Source: CALRWV02 sp943371965 | GTDB lineage: Bacteria; Bacteroidota; JABWAT01 | Assembly (NCBI GenBank): GCA_943371965.1 | Contig: CALRWV020000004.1 | Location: 124,001 to 188,000 of the forward strand | Reading direction: 5' to 3' | Length of the DNA: 64,000 bases | Shown: piece by piece, positions 26,634 through 35,811 of the stretch | Layout: each line of letters opens with the position of its first letter | Position numbering within the stretch: the first letter of the stretch is position 1 | Made by a program: the position numbers and the translations under genes | The notes under the pieces: generated by a model | Database searches by the model: none | What the model saw: only the letters and a program-made list of their open reading frames with translations | Told to the model about the DNA's origin: nothing

Positions 26634-28187
26634 GTGAAATTAAATTTGGTTCTTCTTACAGTTCTGGCATTTCCGATTTGCATGTCGGCACAAACCTTTG
26701 ACATCAAAACATACGGCGCTGTAGGAGATGGAAAAACATTATGCACAAAAGCAATTCAAACCGCGATTGATTCCTGCAGCAGAAAAGGTGGCGGAAAAGT
26801 GTATGTACCATCAGGTATTTTCAAAACAGGAACTGTCTTTCTGAAAAGCAATGTCAATCTCTATCTGGAATCAGGAGCAGTTTTAAAGGGAAGTGAAAAC
26901 CTCGCAGATTATTTTGAATACACGATGCCTGAGTTTGGAAAAAATTATTACGGGATGATTTATACCGATGAAGCGGAACATGTTTCCATTACAGGTTTCG
27001 GAGCAATTGACGGAAACAACCTTGTTTTCTTTGACTGGGAAAAAGCGAAACAGATTGAATGGGGCGGAAAGCAATATTCAAGGCAAAAAGACAATTTCAG
27101 AAAAGTGACAGAAGGAATCGGCGACGGTCCCGTTGTTCCAAAAGACAGACCCAGACAAATGGTTGTATTCTCAAGATGCAAAAATGTAAAGGTTGAAAAT
27201 GTACAGTTGCTGAATTCACCTTTTTGGACTTTGCATTTTGCCGATTGTGACGGTGTTTCCGTTTCCGGAATTTTTCTTTCAACGAATATGCTGGTTCCGA
27301 ATGCTGATGGGATTGACGTGACCAGTTCCAGTAATGTCACCATTTCAGATTGCGATATCCGTGCCGGGGATGATGCCATCGCCATAACTGGTTATGACCA
27401 TCACTTTGAAATTCCGGGCTATCACAGGCTTCGTCATGTTTCAGAAAATATTGTGATCACCAACTGCAACCTTCAATCCTATTCAAGCGGAATCAGGATC
27501 GGGTGGCTCGATCAGAATTCAGTCAAAAACATTCAGGTCAGCAACGTCAACATAACAAATTCAACACGTGGAATCGGGATATTTGTCAGAGACGAAGGAT
27601 CGCTCGAAAATATCAGTTTCAGCAACATGTTTATCCAGACCGTTCTGCATACCGGTGACTGGTGGGGAAACGGTGAGCCAATCCACATCTCAACTGTAAG
27701 GGGAAATGACAGTGTCAAGTTGGGACAAATCAAGCATGTCAGTTTCAGCAATATTATCTGCAAAGGTGAAAATGGATTGCTGCTGTACGGCAGTGAAGAA
27801 AGTGTTCTTGAAGATATCACTTTCAATAATGTGAGGTTTGAATTGACGGACAGCAGACTCAATGAAGTTGCCGGTGGAAATGTTGATCTCAGAGGATGTT
27901 CACTTCAAAAGCAATTGTTCGAACGCGATATTCCCGGAATTCTTGTTCAGCACATCAAAGGTCTGACTCTTACTGATTTTCAATTGACTTGGACAGGAAC
28001 ACGGATGCCGTACTTCACCCATGGTTTGGAGCTTGAAAATTTTGCCGATGTTACAGTCAGGAATTTTAAGGGAAGTGCTTCACCAATCAACAAAAAAGCG
28101 TACAGGATTTCAGCAGCAAATGGAACTGGATTTGTGTTGGATGATAAATCAAATACGCTGATAAAAAATGTGAATTCTAAAAAATAA
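26634..28187 (+). CDS. GH28-like right-handed beta-helix protein
   Basis: 517 residues, starting at GTG (26634), with signal peptide MKLNLVLLTVLAFPICMSAQ. The N-terminus (FDIKTYGAVGDGKT) and the repeated 'N-I-x-I-x-N' turns are those of polygalacturonase-like parallel beta-helices. NADGID (Asp225) and AGDDAIAI (Asp246, Asp247) match the GH28 acid residues, and SSGIRIG sits where GHG...RIK is usual. The catalytic-loop histidine is therefore not visible and the substrate may not be polygalacturonate. The gene lies between GH5 and GH26 genes, so a role on a pectic or side-chain component bound to mannan is possible. No T9SS tail; probably periplasmic. Confidence 0.75.
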   Translation: MKLNLVLLTVLAFPICMSAQTFDIKTYGAVGDGKTLCTKAIQTAIDSCSRKGGGKVYVPSGIFKTGTVFLKSNVNLYLESGAVLKGSENLADYFEYTMPEFGKNYYGMIYTDEAEHVSITGFGAIDGNNLVFFDWEKAKQIEWGGKQYSRQKDNFRKVTEGIGDGPVVPKDRPRQMVVFSRCKNVKVENVQLLNSPFWTLHFADCDGVSVSGIFLSTNMLVPNADGIDVTSSSNVTISDCDIRAGDDAIAITGYDHHFEIPGYHRLRHVSENIVITNCNLQSYSSGIRIGWLDQNSVKNIQVSNVNITNSTRGIGIFVRDEGSLENISFSNMFIQTVLHTGDWWGNGEPIHISTVRGNDSVKLGQIKHVSFSNIICKGENGLLLYGSEESVLEDITFNNVRFELTDSRLNEVAGGNVDLRGCSLQKQLFERDIPGILVQHIKGLTLTDFQLTWTGTRMPYFTHGLELENFADVTVRNFKGSASPINKKAYRISAANGTGFVLDDKSNTLIKNVNSKK

Positions 28188-28232
28188 ATAAACCGGATTC
28201 CGAAGAATGTTAAAAGAAATGGAAAATAAATT

Positions 28233-30197
28233 ATGAACCTGAGTGGCAGAAATCCGATAAATAAACTGTCTGTATTATTTGTTATGCTATTACTATCATC
28301 GAACGGACTGATGGCACAACTGGTCAACATCAACTCAACTCCTGAAACGTATAAACTCAAAGCTCTGCTTGATTCACTGTACGGAAAAAAAATGATTTCC
28401 GGACAGGCATATGAATCCGTGGATGAAAAATGGAACGACTACATTTTCACAGCAACGGGCAAGACTCCCGCCATCTTAAGTTTGGATTTCATGAACTCGA
28501 TGCCGTGGCGGGTTTCAAAAGGTGCTGATCCGGACACAACCACTGACAGGGCGATTGACTGGGTAAAGCATAAAAAAGGAATTGTGGAAATGCACTGGCA
28601 TTGGGATGCCCCGAAAAATGTAACCCCCAACAGCTGGCAGGGATTTTATACAACCAATACAACTTTCGATCTGGCTTATGCTCTCAGCGATACAAATCTC
28701 GAAGATTACAAACTCCTGATCCGCGATATTGACATTGTTGCACAAAGACTGAAACGGATGCAGGATTCAAGTGTATCCATTCTCTGGCGTCCACTTCACG
28801 AAGCTGAGGGTGGGTGGTTCTGGTGGGGAGCAAAAGGTGGTGTTGCCTGCAAAAAACTCTGGAATCTGCTTTATGACCGCCTGACAAATTATCACAAACT
28901 GAACAACCTGATTTGGGTCTGGAACAGTTACGGGAATGATAAGGGAAACTGGTATCCCGGAAATTCTACTGTTGATATAATTGCCTGGGATTATGAAAGC
29001 GGCAACTCATGGACCCAGTACAAGTCGCTGTTCGGCTCATCAGGAAAACTGTTCGCTTTGGGTGAGGAAGGAAAGATTCCAGATCCGGCAAACTTCACTG
29101 CAAAACCATGGCTGTATTTTATCACCTGGGCCTACATGATCAATGAGCCATCACAGACTAACGGAAAGAATACCAAACTGTGGCTGAATCAGGTTTACAA
29201 TGATCCACGAATCTTTACTCTCGATGATTTGATTCCGGGACCGAAAGCTTATGCGGGAGCAGGTCAGACCATTTTTGATTTAAACGGTGACGGTGTTGAA
29301 CAGGTAACACTGAATGCTTCTGCCAGCAAGACCGACAACGGCACTATTGTTTCGTATGTGTGGAAAGAAAAGGAAATTGAAATTGCAACGGGAGTCAATC
29401 CTACTGTTTCGCTCGGAGTCGGACTTCACACCATCACCCTAACCATCACCACCAGTACGAATGAAATGAAATCAGCCACAGTAATTGTCAACATCAAAGC
29501 GGTCAGTCTGGCTTTTCAGAAAACAGTGAAAGTTTCTTCAACGGAAGCCGGTTTGGGAAACACAGCCGGAAATGCTGTTGATGGAAATGATGCAACCCGG
29601 TGGTCAAGTTTATATGCTGATCCTCAGTGGTACCAGATTGATCTCAAAAGCAGATATGATATTGAGATGGCTGTCCTGAGTTGGGAAGCGGCAAATGCCA
29701 AAAGTTACAGGATTGAAGTTTCAGACAATGAGACTAACTGGACGGTGCTTAAAACACTGACAAATATGCCAAATTCAGCCAGAAAAGATTCCCTGAAAGA
29801 ATTGAAGGGAACTGGCCGGTTTGTTAGAATGTACGGAACAGCAAGAAACTCGGCATGGGGATATTCACTGTGGGAATTTGAAATTTACGGCAAACCGGTT
29901 TCTGTATCTGTTGGTGACGATCAACTGAAATCAGGAGAATTTGACCTGATGCAGAATTATCCAAATCCATTTAATCCATCAACCACAATCGGATATTCAA
30001 TTGGCAAAACAGGTCATGTAAAAATCAGCGTGGTTAATATTTTGGGACAAACCATTTCTGAACTGGTTAATGAAACCAAAAGTCCGGGAAATTATTCAGT
30101 TGATTTTCACGTAGAAAATCTGTCGGCGGGAATTTATCTGTACATCATTGAAACAGAAAATTTCCGGAAAACCAAAATGATGAATCTGCTCAAATGA
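28233..30197 (+). CDS. GH26 endo-beta-mannanase with Ig/PKD-like, discoidin and T9SS domains
   Basis: 654 residues with a signal peptide ending near GLMAQ. The GH26 barrel (about 30-335) has LWRPLHE (acid/base Glu190) with WFWWGAKGG, and FALGE (nucleophile Glu278). A PKD/Ig-like domain follows (about 345-425), with a D-x-N-x-D-G calcium-type loop. An F5/8-type C domain (about 430-555, ATRWSSLYADPQWYQIDL) and a T9SS tail from NYPNPFNP come next. It is a near-duplicate of the protein at 31840 along its whole length. Secreted or surface endo-mannanase. Spacing to both neighbours is under 50 bases, consistent with one operon. Confidence 0.9.
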   Translation: MNLSGRNPINKLSVLFVMLLLSSNGLMAQLVNINSTPETYKLKALLDSLYGKKMISGQAYESVDEKWNDYIFTATGKTPAILSLDFMNSMPWRVSKGADPDTTTDRAIDWVKHKKGIVEMHWHWDAPKNVTPNSWQGFYTTNTTFDLAYALSDTNLEDYKLLIRDIDIVAQRLKRMQDSSVSILWRPLHEAEGGWFWWGAKGGVACKKLWNLLYDRLTNYHKLNNLIWVWNSYGNDKGNWYPGNSTVDIIAWDYESGNSWTQYKSLFGSSGKLFALGEEGKIPDPANFTAKPWLYFITWAYMINEPSQTNGKNTKLWLNQVYNDPRIFTLDDLIPGPKAYAGAGQTIFDLNGDGVEQVTLNASASKTDNGTIVSYVWKEKEIEIATGVNPTVSLGVGLHTITLTITTSTNEMKSATVIVNIKAVSLAFQKTVKVSSTEAGLGNTAGNAVDGNDATRWSSLYADPQWYQIDLKSRYDIEMAVLSWEAANAKSYRIEVSDNETNWTVLKTLTNMPNSARKDSLKELKGTGRFVRMYGTARNSAWGYSLWEFEIYGKPVSVSVGDDQLKSGEFDLMQNYPNPFNPSTTIGYSIGKTGHVKISVVNILGQTISELVNETKSPGNYSVDFHVENLSAGIYLYIIETENFRKTKMMNLLK

Positions 30198-30241
30198 GCA
30201 AGAAGATGTAATTAAATTTTTCAGGAATCAGGGAGAATAAA

Positions 30242-31768
30242 ATGACAAACAATTTTTTCCGTTTACGAATAACTCATCTGCTGATTGTGTTTGCTGCACT
30301 GTTTTATGGTTCAGTAAATGCACAGTCTGAAAAAAAAGATGATGGCAGTTGGGTGATCATTGCCCGAAAAGGAGATCAACTGGTTGAAGGAAACAAGCCC
30401 TTCCGGTTTTTTGGTTTGGCAGCTCCCAATATTCAGGCCAACGAATCACAGATCAGAAAAGACCTGACAAACCGGTTTCCAGATGAATTTGAAATCAGGG
30501 ATATTCTCGGTGGAATCCAGCGGACCGGAGGAAGGGCGACCCGGACATTTTCCTTGTCGGTTTATACACCGGAAGACAACAACATGCCGGTCTATATTTC
30601 AGCACGGAGAACCTATAACGAAGAAGCATTCAGGTGTCTCGATCTCATCATTTCACTTTGCAGAGAATATGATGTCAGGCTGATCATTCCATTTATTGCC
30701 TCCCAGTCATTTCCTACCATTCGCGGAGTTGATGAATTTTCCGCCTTGTCAGGCAAACCGAAACATACCTTCTGGACAGATGAAGAAGTGAAAGCAGATT
30801 TCAAACATTTTCTTTCCTTTATTCTGAACAGGAAAAATACTGTAACGGGAAAACTGTACAGGGAAGATCCGGCAATTCTGGCATGGCAGCTTGGAAATGA
30901 ATTCGGCAGTTTTGCAGGTGACAGAGGATTGGATTACAATGAATGGTCTCCACGGATTCTGGCTTGGAGTCTGGAAATGGCAGATTACATCAAGTCAATT
31001 GATCCCAACCATCTTGTAATGGAAGCCAACGGTGCCGATAAAAAGGCTTTGATCCGAGATCCCAATATTGATATTATCAGTGAGCATTTGTATGAATACT
31101 GGAACCGCATGGGCGGAAAACCGTGGGTGCTTTCTCCCATTGCCCGTGAAGCAATGGTGGAATGCAGGGGAAAGAAACCGTTGATGGTGGACGAGTTTGG
31201 ATTGGGAAGCACAGAAAATCTTCGTGAGCTGATGAAGACAATCCGTGAAGAAGGAATTGTTGGCGGATTGATGTGGAGCATCAGAAGCCACAGAAGAGAT
31301 GGCGGTTGGTATTATCACAATGAAGGCGGAACACCTGTGAATTCATTTCACGTTCCGGGATTTTCTGCGGGATACGTTTATGAAGAAACACGTCTTTTGG
31401 ATTTGCTGAGAAAAGAAGCTTATCTGATCAGGGGAATCAGCGAACCTCCTGTTCAGGTTCCTTCTCCGGCTCCTGTTCTGATGGTAAGAAAAGATGGATT
31501 TACATGGCGGGGTTCAACCGGTGCAGCCTCATACACAATTGAACGGGCACCTTCTGCAAATGGACCGTGGAAAGTTCTAACAACCGGATTGCATGATTCC
31601 ATTGTTTCAGATGTGAAAAGTTTTGAATACACCGCGGAAGCCTCGGAAGCACTCGTTCTGTACTGGGACGAACAAAAGGAAGACGGCAAAAAATATTTTT
31701 ACAGAATAAAGGGAGTGAATGCGGCAGGTGATTCCGGTTATTCCAATATTCTTGAAGTTGCAAAATGA
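30242..31768 (+). CDS. GH5-type beta-mannanase, secreted, no T9SS tail
   Basis: 508 residues; the signal peptide ends near SVNAQ. The barrel has AWQLGNEFG (acid/base Glu220), DIISEHLYEYW and LMVDEFG (nucleophile Glu318), as in mannanase-like GH5/clan A enzymes. A fibronectin-III-like domain closes the protein (about 410-508, ending SGYSNILEVAK). It is the only multi-domain mannanase here with neither lipobox nor T9SS tail, so it is probably periplasmic and acts on imported oligosaccharides. It sits between the two duplicated GH26 genes. The subfamily cannot be fixed by eye. Confidence 0.82.
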   Translation: MTNNFFRLRITHLLIVFAALFYGSVNAQSEKKDDGSWVIIARKGDQLVEGNKPFRFFGLAAPNIQANESQIRKDLTNRFPDEFEIRDILGGIQRTGGRATRTFSLSVYTPEDNNMPVYISARRTYNEEAFRCLDLIISLCREYDVRLIIPFIASQSFPTIRGVDEFSALSGKPKHTFWTDEEVKADFKHFLSFILNRKNTVTGKLYREDPAILAWQLGNEFGSFAGDRGLDYNEWSPRILAWSLEMADYIKSIDPNHLVMEANGADKKALIRDPNIDIISEHLYEYWNRMGGKPWVLSPIAREAMVECRGKKPLMVDEFGLGSTENLRELMKTIREEGIVGGLMWSIRSHRRDGGWYYHNEGGTPVNSFHVPGFSAGYVYEETRLLDLLRKEAYLIRGISEPPVQVPSPAPVLMVRKDGFTWRGSTGAASYTIERAPSANGPWKVLTTGLHDSIVSDVKSFEYTAEASEALVLYWDEQKEDGKKYFYRIKGVNAAGDSGYSNILEVAK

Positions 31769-31839
31769 ACGGCGGAAGAATTTCTGATGCCGAAAAAAAT
31801 GAAACAATGAATCGTAAAATTGTTTTGGGAGAAAATTGA

Positions 31840-33768
31840 ATGGAAAAAAGAAACATGACTAAATATTCCATTTTGTTAGGGATACTGATGGCTGTCATTC
31901 CGGTGGACGGTTTGATGGCCCAACTGGTCAACGTCAACTCGACTCCGGAAACATTCAAACTCAAAGCCCTGCTTGATTCGCTGTACGGAAAAAAAATGAT
32001 TTCCGGACAGGTCGATGAAAGTTACCTGGAGTATATCCAGCAGACAACCGGAGGAAAATCTCCGGCGATCATGGGTTATGATTTCAATGGAATCTGTCCG
32101 TCACAGGGTGGAAACAATGACGCAGCAAAAGCAATAAAATGGGTGAAGGAAAAAAACGGAATTGTCCAGTTTCAGTGGCACTGGATTTCACCGAATGCCG
32201 ATGGTGATTGGTCATCCAACAAATTCAATTTGGCAACTGCACTTTCCGATACCAACAGTACATCCTACAAAAACATGATCAGGGATTTGGATCTGGTTGC
32301 AGGTGAAATTAAAAAAATGCAGAATGCCGGAGTTCCCGTTTTATGGCGTCCATTGCATGAAGCAGAAGGCAAATGGTTTTGGTGGGGCTATTCCGGAGGA
32401 GTTGCCTGTAAAAGTCTCTACCGGTTGATTTACACCCGTTTTGTCAACAAACACAAACTCAACAACATCATCTGGATTTGGAACAGCTATGGCTCAACAA
32501 AAGAAAACTGGTATCCCGGTGATGATGTGGTTGATATCATTGCCTGGGATTATCCCGATTATTCCGCCTCAACTGGAAGCTGGAAACAGTATCAAACACT
32601 GTTCGGTACAAAAGGGAAATTGTTCGGAATCGGTGAAGACGGCAAACTGACCGACCCTAACATCTTCAGTTCACAACCGTGGCTGTATTTTCTGACCTGG
32701 GCTTATATGGTTAAAGATCCGACCCAGAAGGATGGAAAGAATACAAAAGATTGGCTGTTTAAGGTTTACAACGATCCGAGAGTGTTGACTCTGGATGATC
32801 TGACACCTGGACCCAAAGCGTATGCGGGATTGAGCAAAACGGTTTTTGATTTTGATGCTGATGGAGTTGAAACGGTTACGCTTGATGGTTCTGCCAGCAA
32901 GACAGATTCAGGAACCATTGTCTCTTATGTGTGGAAGGAAAACAATGTTGAAATTGCAACCGGTGTCAATCCTTCTGTTTCACTTGGACTCGGTTCTCAT
33001 ATTATTACATTAACCATAACAACAAGTACGAATTCAACAAAATCTGCAAAAGTTTCCATAACAGTGAAATCAGTTAGCCAGTCACTTCAAAAAACGGTGA
33101 AGGTGTCTTCAACGGAAGCTGGTTTCGGAAACATTGCAGGCAATGCGGTGGATGGAAATGAAGCAACAAGATGGTCAAGTTTATATTCTGATCCGCAGTG
33201 GATACAGATTGATCTCGGTGCAAGGTATGATATTGATCAGGTGATTCTCATCTGGGAAGTTGCCAGTGCAAAAAATTACCGTATTGATGTTTCAGACAAC
33301 CAGACCGATTGGACAACCGTCAGATCAATGACTAATATGGGAAATTCAGCCAGAAAGGATTCCCTGAAAGACCTGAAAGGAACAGGCCGGTATGTTAGGC
33401 TTTACGGTACTGCCAGAAATACATCTTATGGATATTCACTTTGGGAGTTTGAAGTCTACGGTAAACTGGTTTCAGTTTCAGTTGGGGAGGATGCAACAAC
33501 ACCTTCCGGATTTGCACTTAAACAAAACTTTCCAAATCCGTTCAATCCCTCAACAACCATCGGATATTCAATCGGGAAACCCGGAAAGGTGAAAATCACG
33601 GTTGCCAACATGCTGGGACAGACTATTGGGGAACTGGTCAATGAATACAAAGATGCCGGGAATTACTCAGTGGAATTTCGCGGAGATAAACTGTCTTCGG
33701 GAATTTATCTGTACCGGATTGAAACTCAAAATTACACCAATACAAAAATGATGAATCTGTTAAAATGA
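31840..33768 (+). CDS. GH26 endo-beta-mannanase, paralogue of the gene at 28233
   Basis: 642 residues. Same architecture as the 28233 protein: signal peptide, GH26 with LWRPLHE (acid/base Glu174), WFWWGYSGG and FGIGE (nucleophile Glu266), PKD/Ig-like domain, F5/8-type C domain, T9SS tail (here NFPNPFNP). The two share long identical words such as STPETxKLKALLDSLYGKK and VKVSSTEAG. The clearest difference is the loop after KKMISGQ, which is shorter here, and the segment between HWHW and ALSDTN; these lie near the substrate cleft, so the pair may differ in specificity or in tolerated side chains (inference). Both active sites look intact. Confidence 0.9.
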   Translation: MEKRNMTKYSILLGILMAVIPVDGLMAQLVNVNSTPETFKLKALLDSLYGKKMISGQVDESYLEYIQQTTGGKSPAIMGYDFNGICPSQGGNNDAAKAIKWVKEKNGIVQFQWHWISPNADGDWSSNKFNLATALSDTNSTSYKNMIRDLDLVAGEIKKMQNAGVPVLWRPLHEAEGKWFWWGYSGGVACKSLYRLIYTRFVNKHKLNNIIWIWNSYGSTKENWYPGDDVVDIIAWDYPDYSASTGSWKQYQTLFGTKGKLFGIGEDGKLTDPNIFSSQPWLYFLTWAYMVKDPTQKDGKNTKDWLFKVYNDPRVLTLDDLTPGPKAYAGLSKTVFDFDADGVETVTLDGSASKTDSGTIVSYVWKENNVEIATGVNPSVSLGLGSHIITLTITTSTNSTKSAKVSITVKSVSQSLQKTVKVSSTEAGFGNIAGNAVDGNEATRWSSLYSDPQWIQIDLGARYDIDQVILIWEVASAKNYRIDVSDNQTDWTTVRSMTNMGNSARKDSLKDLKGTGRYVRLYGTARNTSYGYSLWEFEVYGKLVSVSVGEDATTPSGFALKQNFPNPFNPSTTIGYSIGKPGKVKITVANMLGQTIGELVNEYKDAGNYSVEFRGDKLSSGIYLYRIETQNYTNTKMMNLLK

Positions 33769-33813
33769 TTTTTAAAAGTGTTGACGGTCTAAAATAAATT
33801 TAAGGAGCCGATA

Positions 33814-34533
33814 ATGTTTTTTTCAAATAAAAGTAAATTTAAGATAATGCTGTTTTTTGTTTTTTCACTGCCGATGGGTTCAGTTTATTCACAAATTCCA
33901 CCGGACTATAAAGGAAAACCTTTTCAGGATTCGCTGTACAAAAGTGGAGCTCAATGCATTCCCGGCAGGGTTGAACTGGCCTATTATGATCTCGGCGGTG
34001 AAGGGGTTGCCTATCACGACACAACTCCCGAAAATGATGGAGCAAAACTGAATCATGAAGTCCATGATTATGGAAGTCACTGGCGTCCCGGAATTTCAGC
34101 ATACATTGCATTTTTCAGGGAAAATGAAGGGGTCGATATTTCCTACACCAAAGATTGGGCAGATTTCAACCATCCCAACAAAGTGGATCCGAAAGTCAAT
34201 CAGCTTTATATAGGATGGGAAGAAGATGGGGAGTGGACAAATTATACCATCGACATCAAAGCACCCGGAAAATATAAAATCATCACGGTTTACGGTTTTC
34301 AGGATAATAAATCTGAGCTATGGCTGAACAACAAAAAAGTACTCAACCTTGTTATGCCAGAAAATACCGGCAACTGGCATTACTGGACTCAGGCAACGGT
34401 AGGTGAAGTAACATTCACACAAACCGGATTGAATCTGCTGACACTCAAATACAACAAAGGTTCAAATCTTGCCTATCTTGATTTTGTGCTGATTGAACCG
34501 CAGAAAACTGAACCGGTGAAAAATAAAAACTGA
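33814..34533 (+). CDS. Secreted CBM6/35-like carbohydrate-binding protein
   Basis: 239 residues, preceded by AAGGAG. A signal peptide (ends near SVYSQ) is followed by a single beta-sandwich with features of CBM6/CBM35: GRVELAYYDLGGEGVAYHD near the start, then WTNYTIDIKAPGKYKI and a closing NLAYLDFVLIEP. There is no catalytic domain and no T9SS tail. A free carbohydrate-binding module in a mannanase operon could disrupt or hold the polymer, or deliver oligosaccharides. The ligand is unknown, but mannan is likely from context. Confidence 0.72.
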   Translation: MFFSNKSKFKIMLFFVFSLPMGSVYSQIPPDYKGKPFQDSLYKSGAQCIPGRVELAYYDLGGEGVAYHDTTPENDGAKLNHEVHDYGSHWRPGISAYIAFFRENEGVDISYTKDWADFNHPNKVDPKVNQLYIGWEEDGEWTNYTIDIKAPGKYKIITVYGFQDNKSELWLNNKKVLNLVMPENTGNWHYWTQATVGEVTFTQTGLNLLTLKYNKGSNLAYLDFVLIEPQKTEPVKNKN

Positions 34534-34559
34534 AAAAAAACAGGTAAAGGAAAAATGAA

Positions 34560-35003
34560 ATGAATCCATCTGAAACCGCTGCTGCAATCGGGAAACTGAT
34601 CGGCATCATTGAAACACTCATCCCGGAATATTCATCAAACAAAGAAGATTCTTTTTCTGAAGGAAATGTTGCCGTCTGTATTCTTGATGGACAGGGTAAT
34701 GTATTTGGAAAAATCTGGGGGACTGATAAAATCAAAGGACGTCAGTTTGCGAACCTTGCCTGGAAAAAAGCAACACAGGTTTGGATTACCGGAATGAAAA
34801 CAGGCGAATATGAAACACGGCTGTATGCGAAAGAATTTGATGAAGGCAAATATGGAATCAACAAACCTGATCTGATCGGCTGGGAAGGCGGTCAACCTGT
34901 TATGCTCAGGGAAGGGACTTCACTTTCAGTGGGTTTCAGCGGATTCCGCGGATTCAATGATCTTGAAATCATTCAGAGGGCAGTGGCTCTTTTAAATAAA
35001 TAA
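34560..35003 (+). CDS. GlcG/HbpS-like (DUF336) protein
   Basis: 147 residues, no signal peptide. VAVCILDGQGNVFGKIWG, a central ANLAWKKATQVWITG helix and GGQPVMLREGTSLSVGFSG fit the GlcG/HbpS family fold. Members include haem-binding and tetrapyrrole- or redox-related proteins, and many have no known role. It is the only clearly cytoplasmic product in an operon of exported proteins, 26 bases after the CBM gene and 13 before the next. Its role in mannan use is not known. Confidence 0.72.
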   Translation: MNPSETAAAIGKLIGIIETLIPEYSSNKEDSFSEGNVAVCILDGQGNVFGKIWGTDKIKGRQFANLAWKKATQVWITGMKTGEYETRLYAKEFDEGKYGINKPDLIGWEGGQPVMLREGTSLSVGFSGFRGFNDLEIIQRAVALLNK

Positions 35004-35016
35004 AAAAATATCGGGA

Positions 35017-35658
35017 ATGAATTACATGAAAAATATAGTGTCGGTTTTACTCCTTCTCTGTTTGTTCCAATCAGGTTTTGCACAGAAAAAGACAATTATG
35101 GTTTCTGATTTTGAAAACAAACCCAACACTTCCGGGTGGTGGCGTGATAATCAGAATGTCAGGTTTTCGTATGATGTGAATCCGGATCACCAAACAGGTA
35201 AAAATTCAAAGGTTTGCCTTTACATCAAATGGGATTCAACCCAAACAGCAAAACCATTTACCTGGTTTACAGATTTGAAAGCCGACACATTTGCCGCTCC
35301 CGGAATGGAAAATGAATGGAAGGTATTCAAGGATAAAACGTGGTTGTCTTTCTGGTGCAGATTGGGAGATGGCGATACTGTTATGCTTCACTGGCTGGTT
35401 TTGAGCAAGGGACATTCCAGCAAGTGGGGAGCAAAGAATATGATACCTCTGACATCCGGAAAATGGATTTTTGTAAAAGTGAAATTCAGCGAACTTGAAT
35501 ATGACAACTGGGGAAAAATAACGGCTCCATTCAATCTGAATTCAGATGAAATCAGATGCTTTGAAGCAGGTCTCCGTTTAGCCACCCAAAATTCAAAGGG
35601 ATTTTTGGAAGCTTGGTTTGACAACATCAAGCTGACCAATTATGAACCGTTTGAATAA
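35017..35658 (+). CDS. Secreted beta-sandwich protein, CBM-like
   Basis: 213 residues with a signal peptide ending near GFAQ (in-frame ATG at 35026 also possible). The mature part begins SDFENKPNTSGWW and ends in EAWFDNIKL, a layout seen in CBM11/CBM30 and CIA30-type jelly rolls. Aromatic residues are abundant (WWRDN, FTWFTDL, HWLVLSKG), suitable for sugar stacking. No catalytic motif is recognised. Last gene of operon 2, directly behind the GlcG-like gene. Carbohydrate binding is inferred and the family assignment is uncertain. Confidence 0.6.
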   Translation: MNYMKNIVSVLLLLCLFQSGFAQKKTIMVSDFENKPNTSGWWRDNQNVRFSYDVNPDHQTGKNSKVCLYIKWDSTQTAKPFTWFTDLKADTFAAPGMENEWKVFKDKTWLSFWCRLGDGDTVMLHWLVLSKGHSSKWGAKNMIPLTSGKWIFVKVKFSELEYDNWGKITAPFNLNSDEIRCFEAGLRLATQNSKGFLEAWFDNIKLTNYEPFE

Positions 35659-35811
35659 TGTAAAATTTTTGTTTTATAAATAAATCCGTTCCGACACTCA
35701 TTATTTAAACGTTAATTTTAAAAGAATCAGGTACAGATGATTGACTGTTAATGTCAAAGTCTTACTTTTGGATACCCAGTAAATTTAACCCCGGGCTAAG
35801 GAAAAGATAAA

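Noticed and set aside
35659..35811. A clear promoter before the 1131-residue T9SS protein
   Set aside because: TTTTG and TAAATTT words occur near 35766-35785, but the spacing does not fit a consensus well enough to list.
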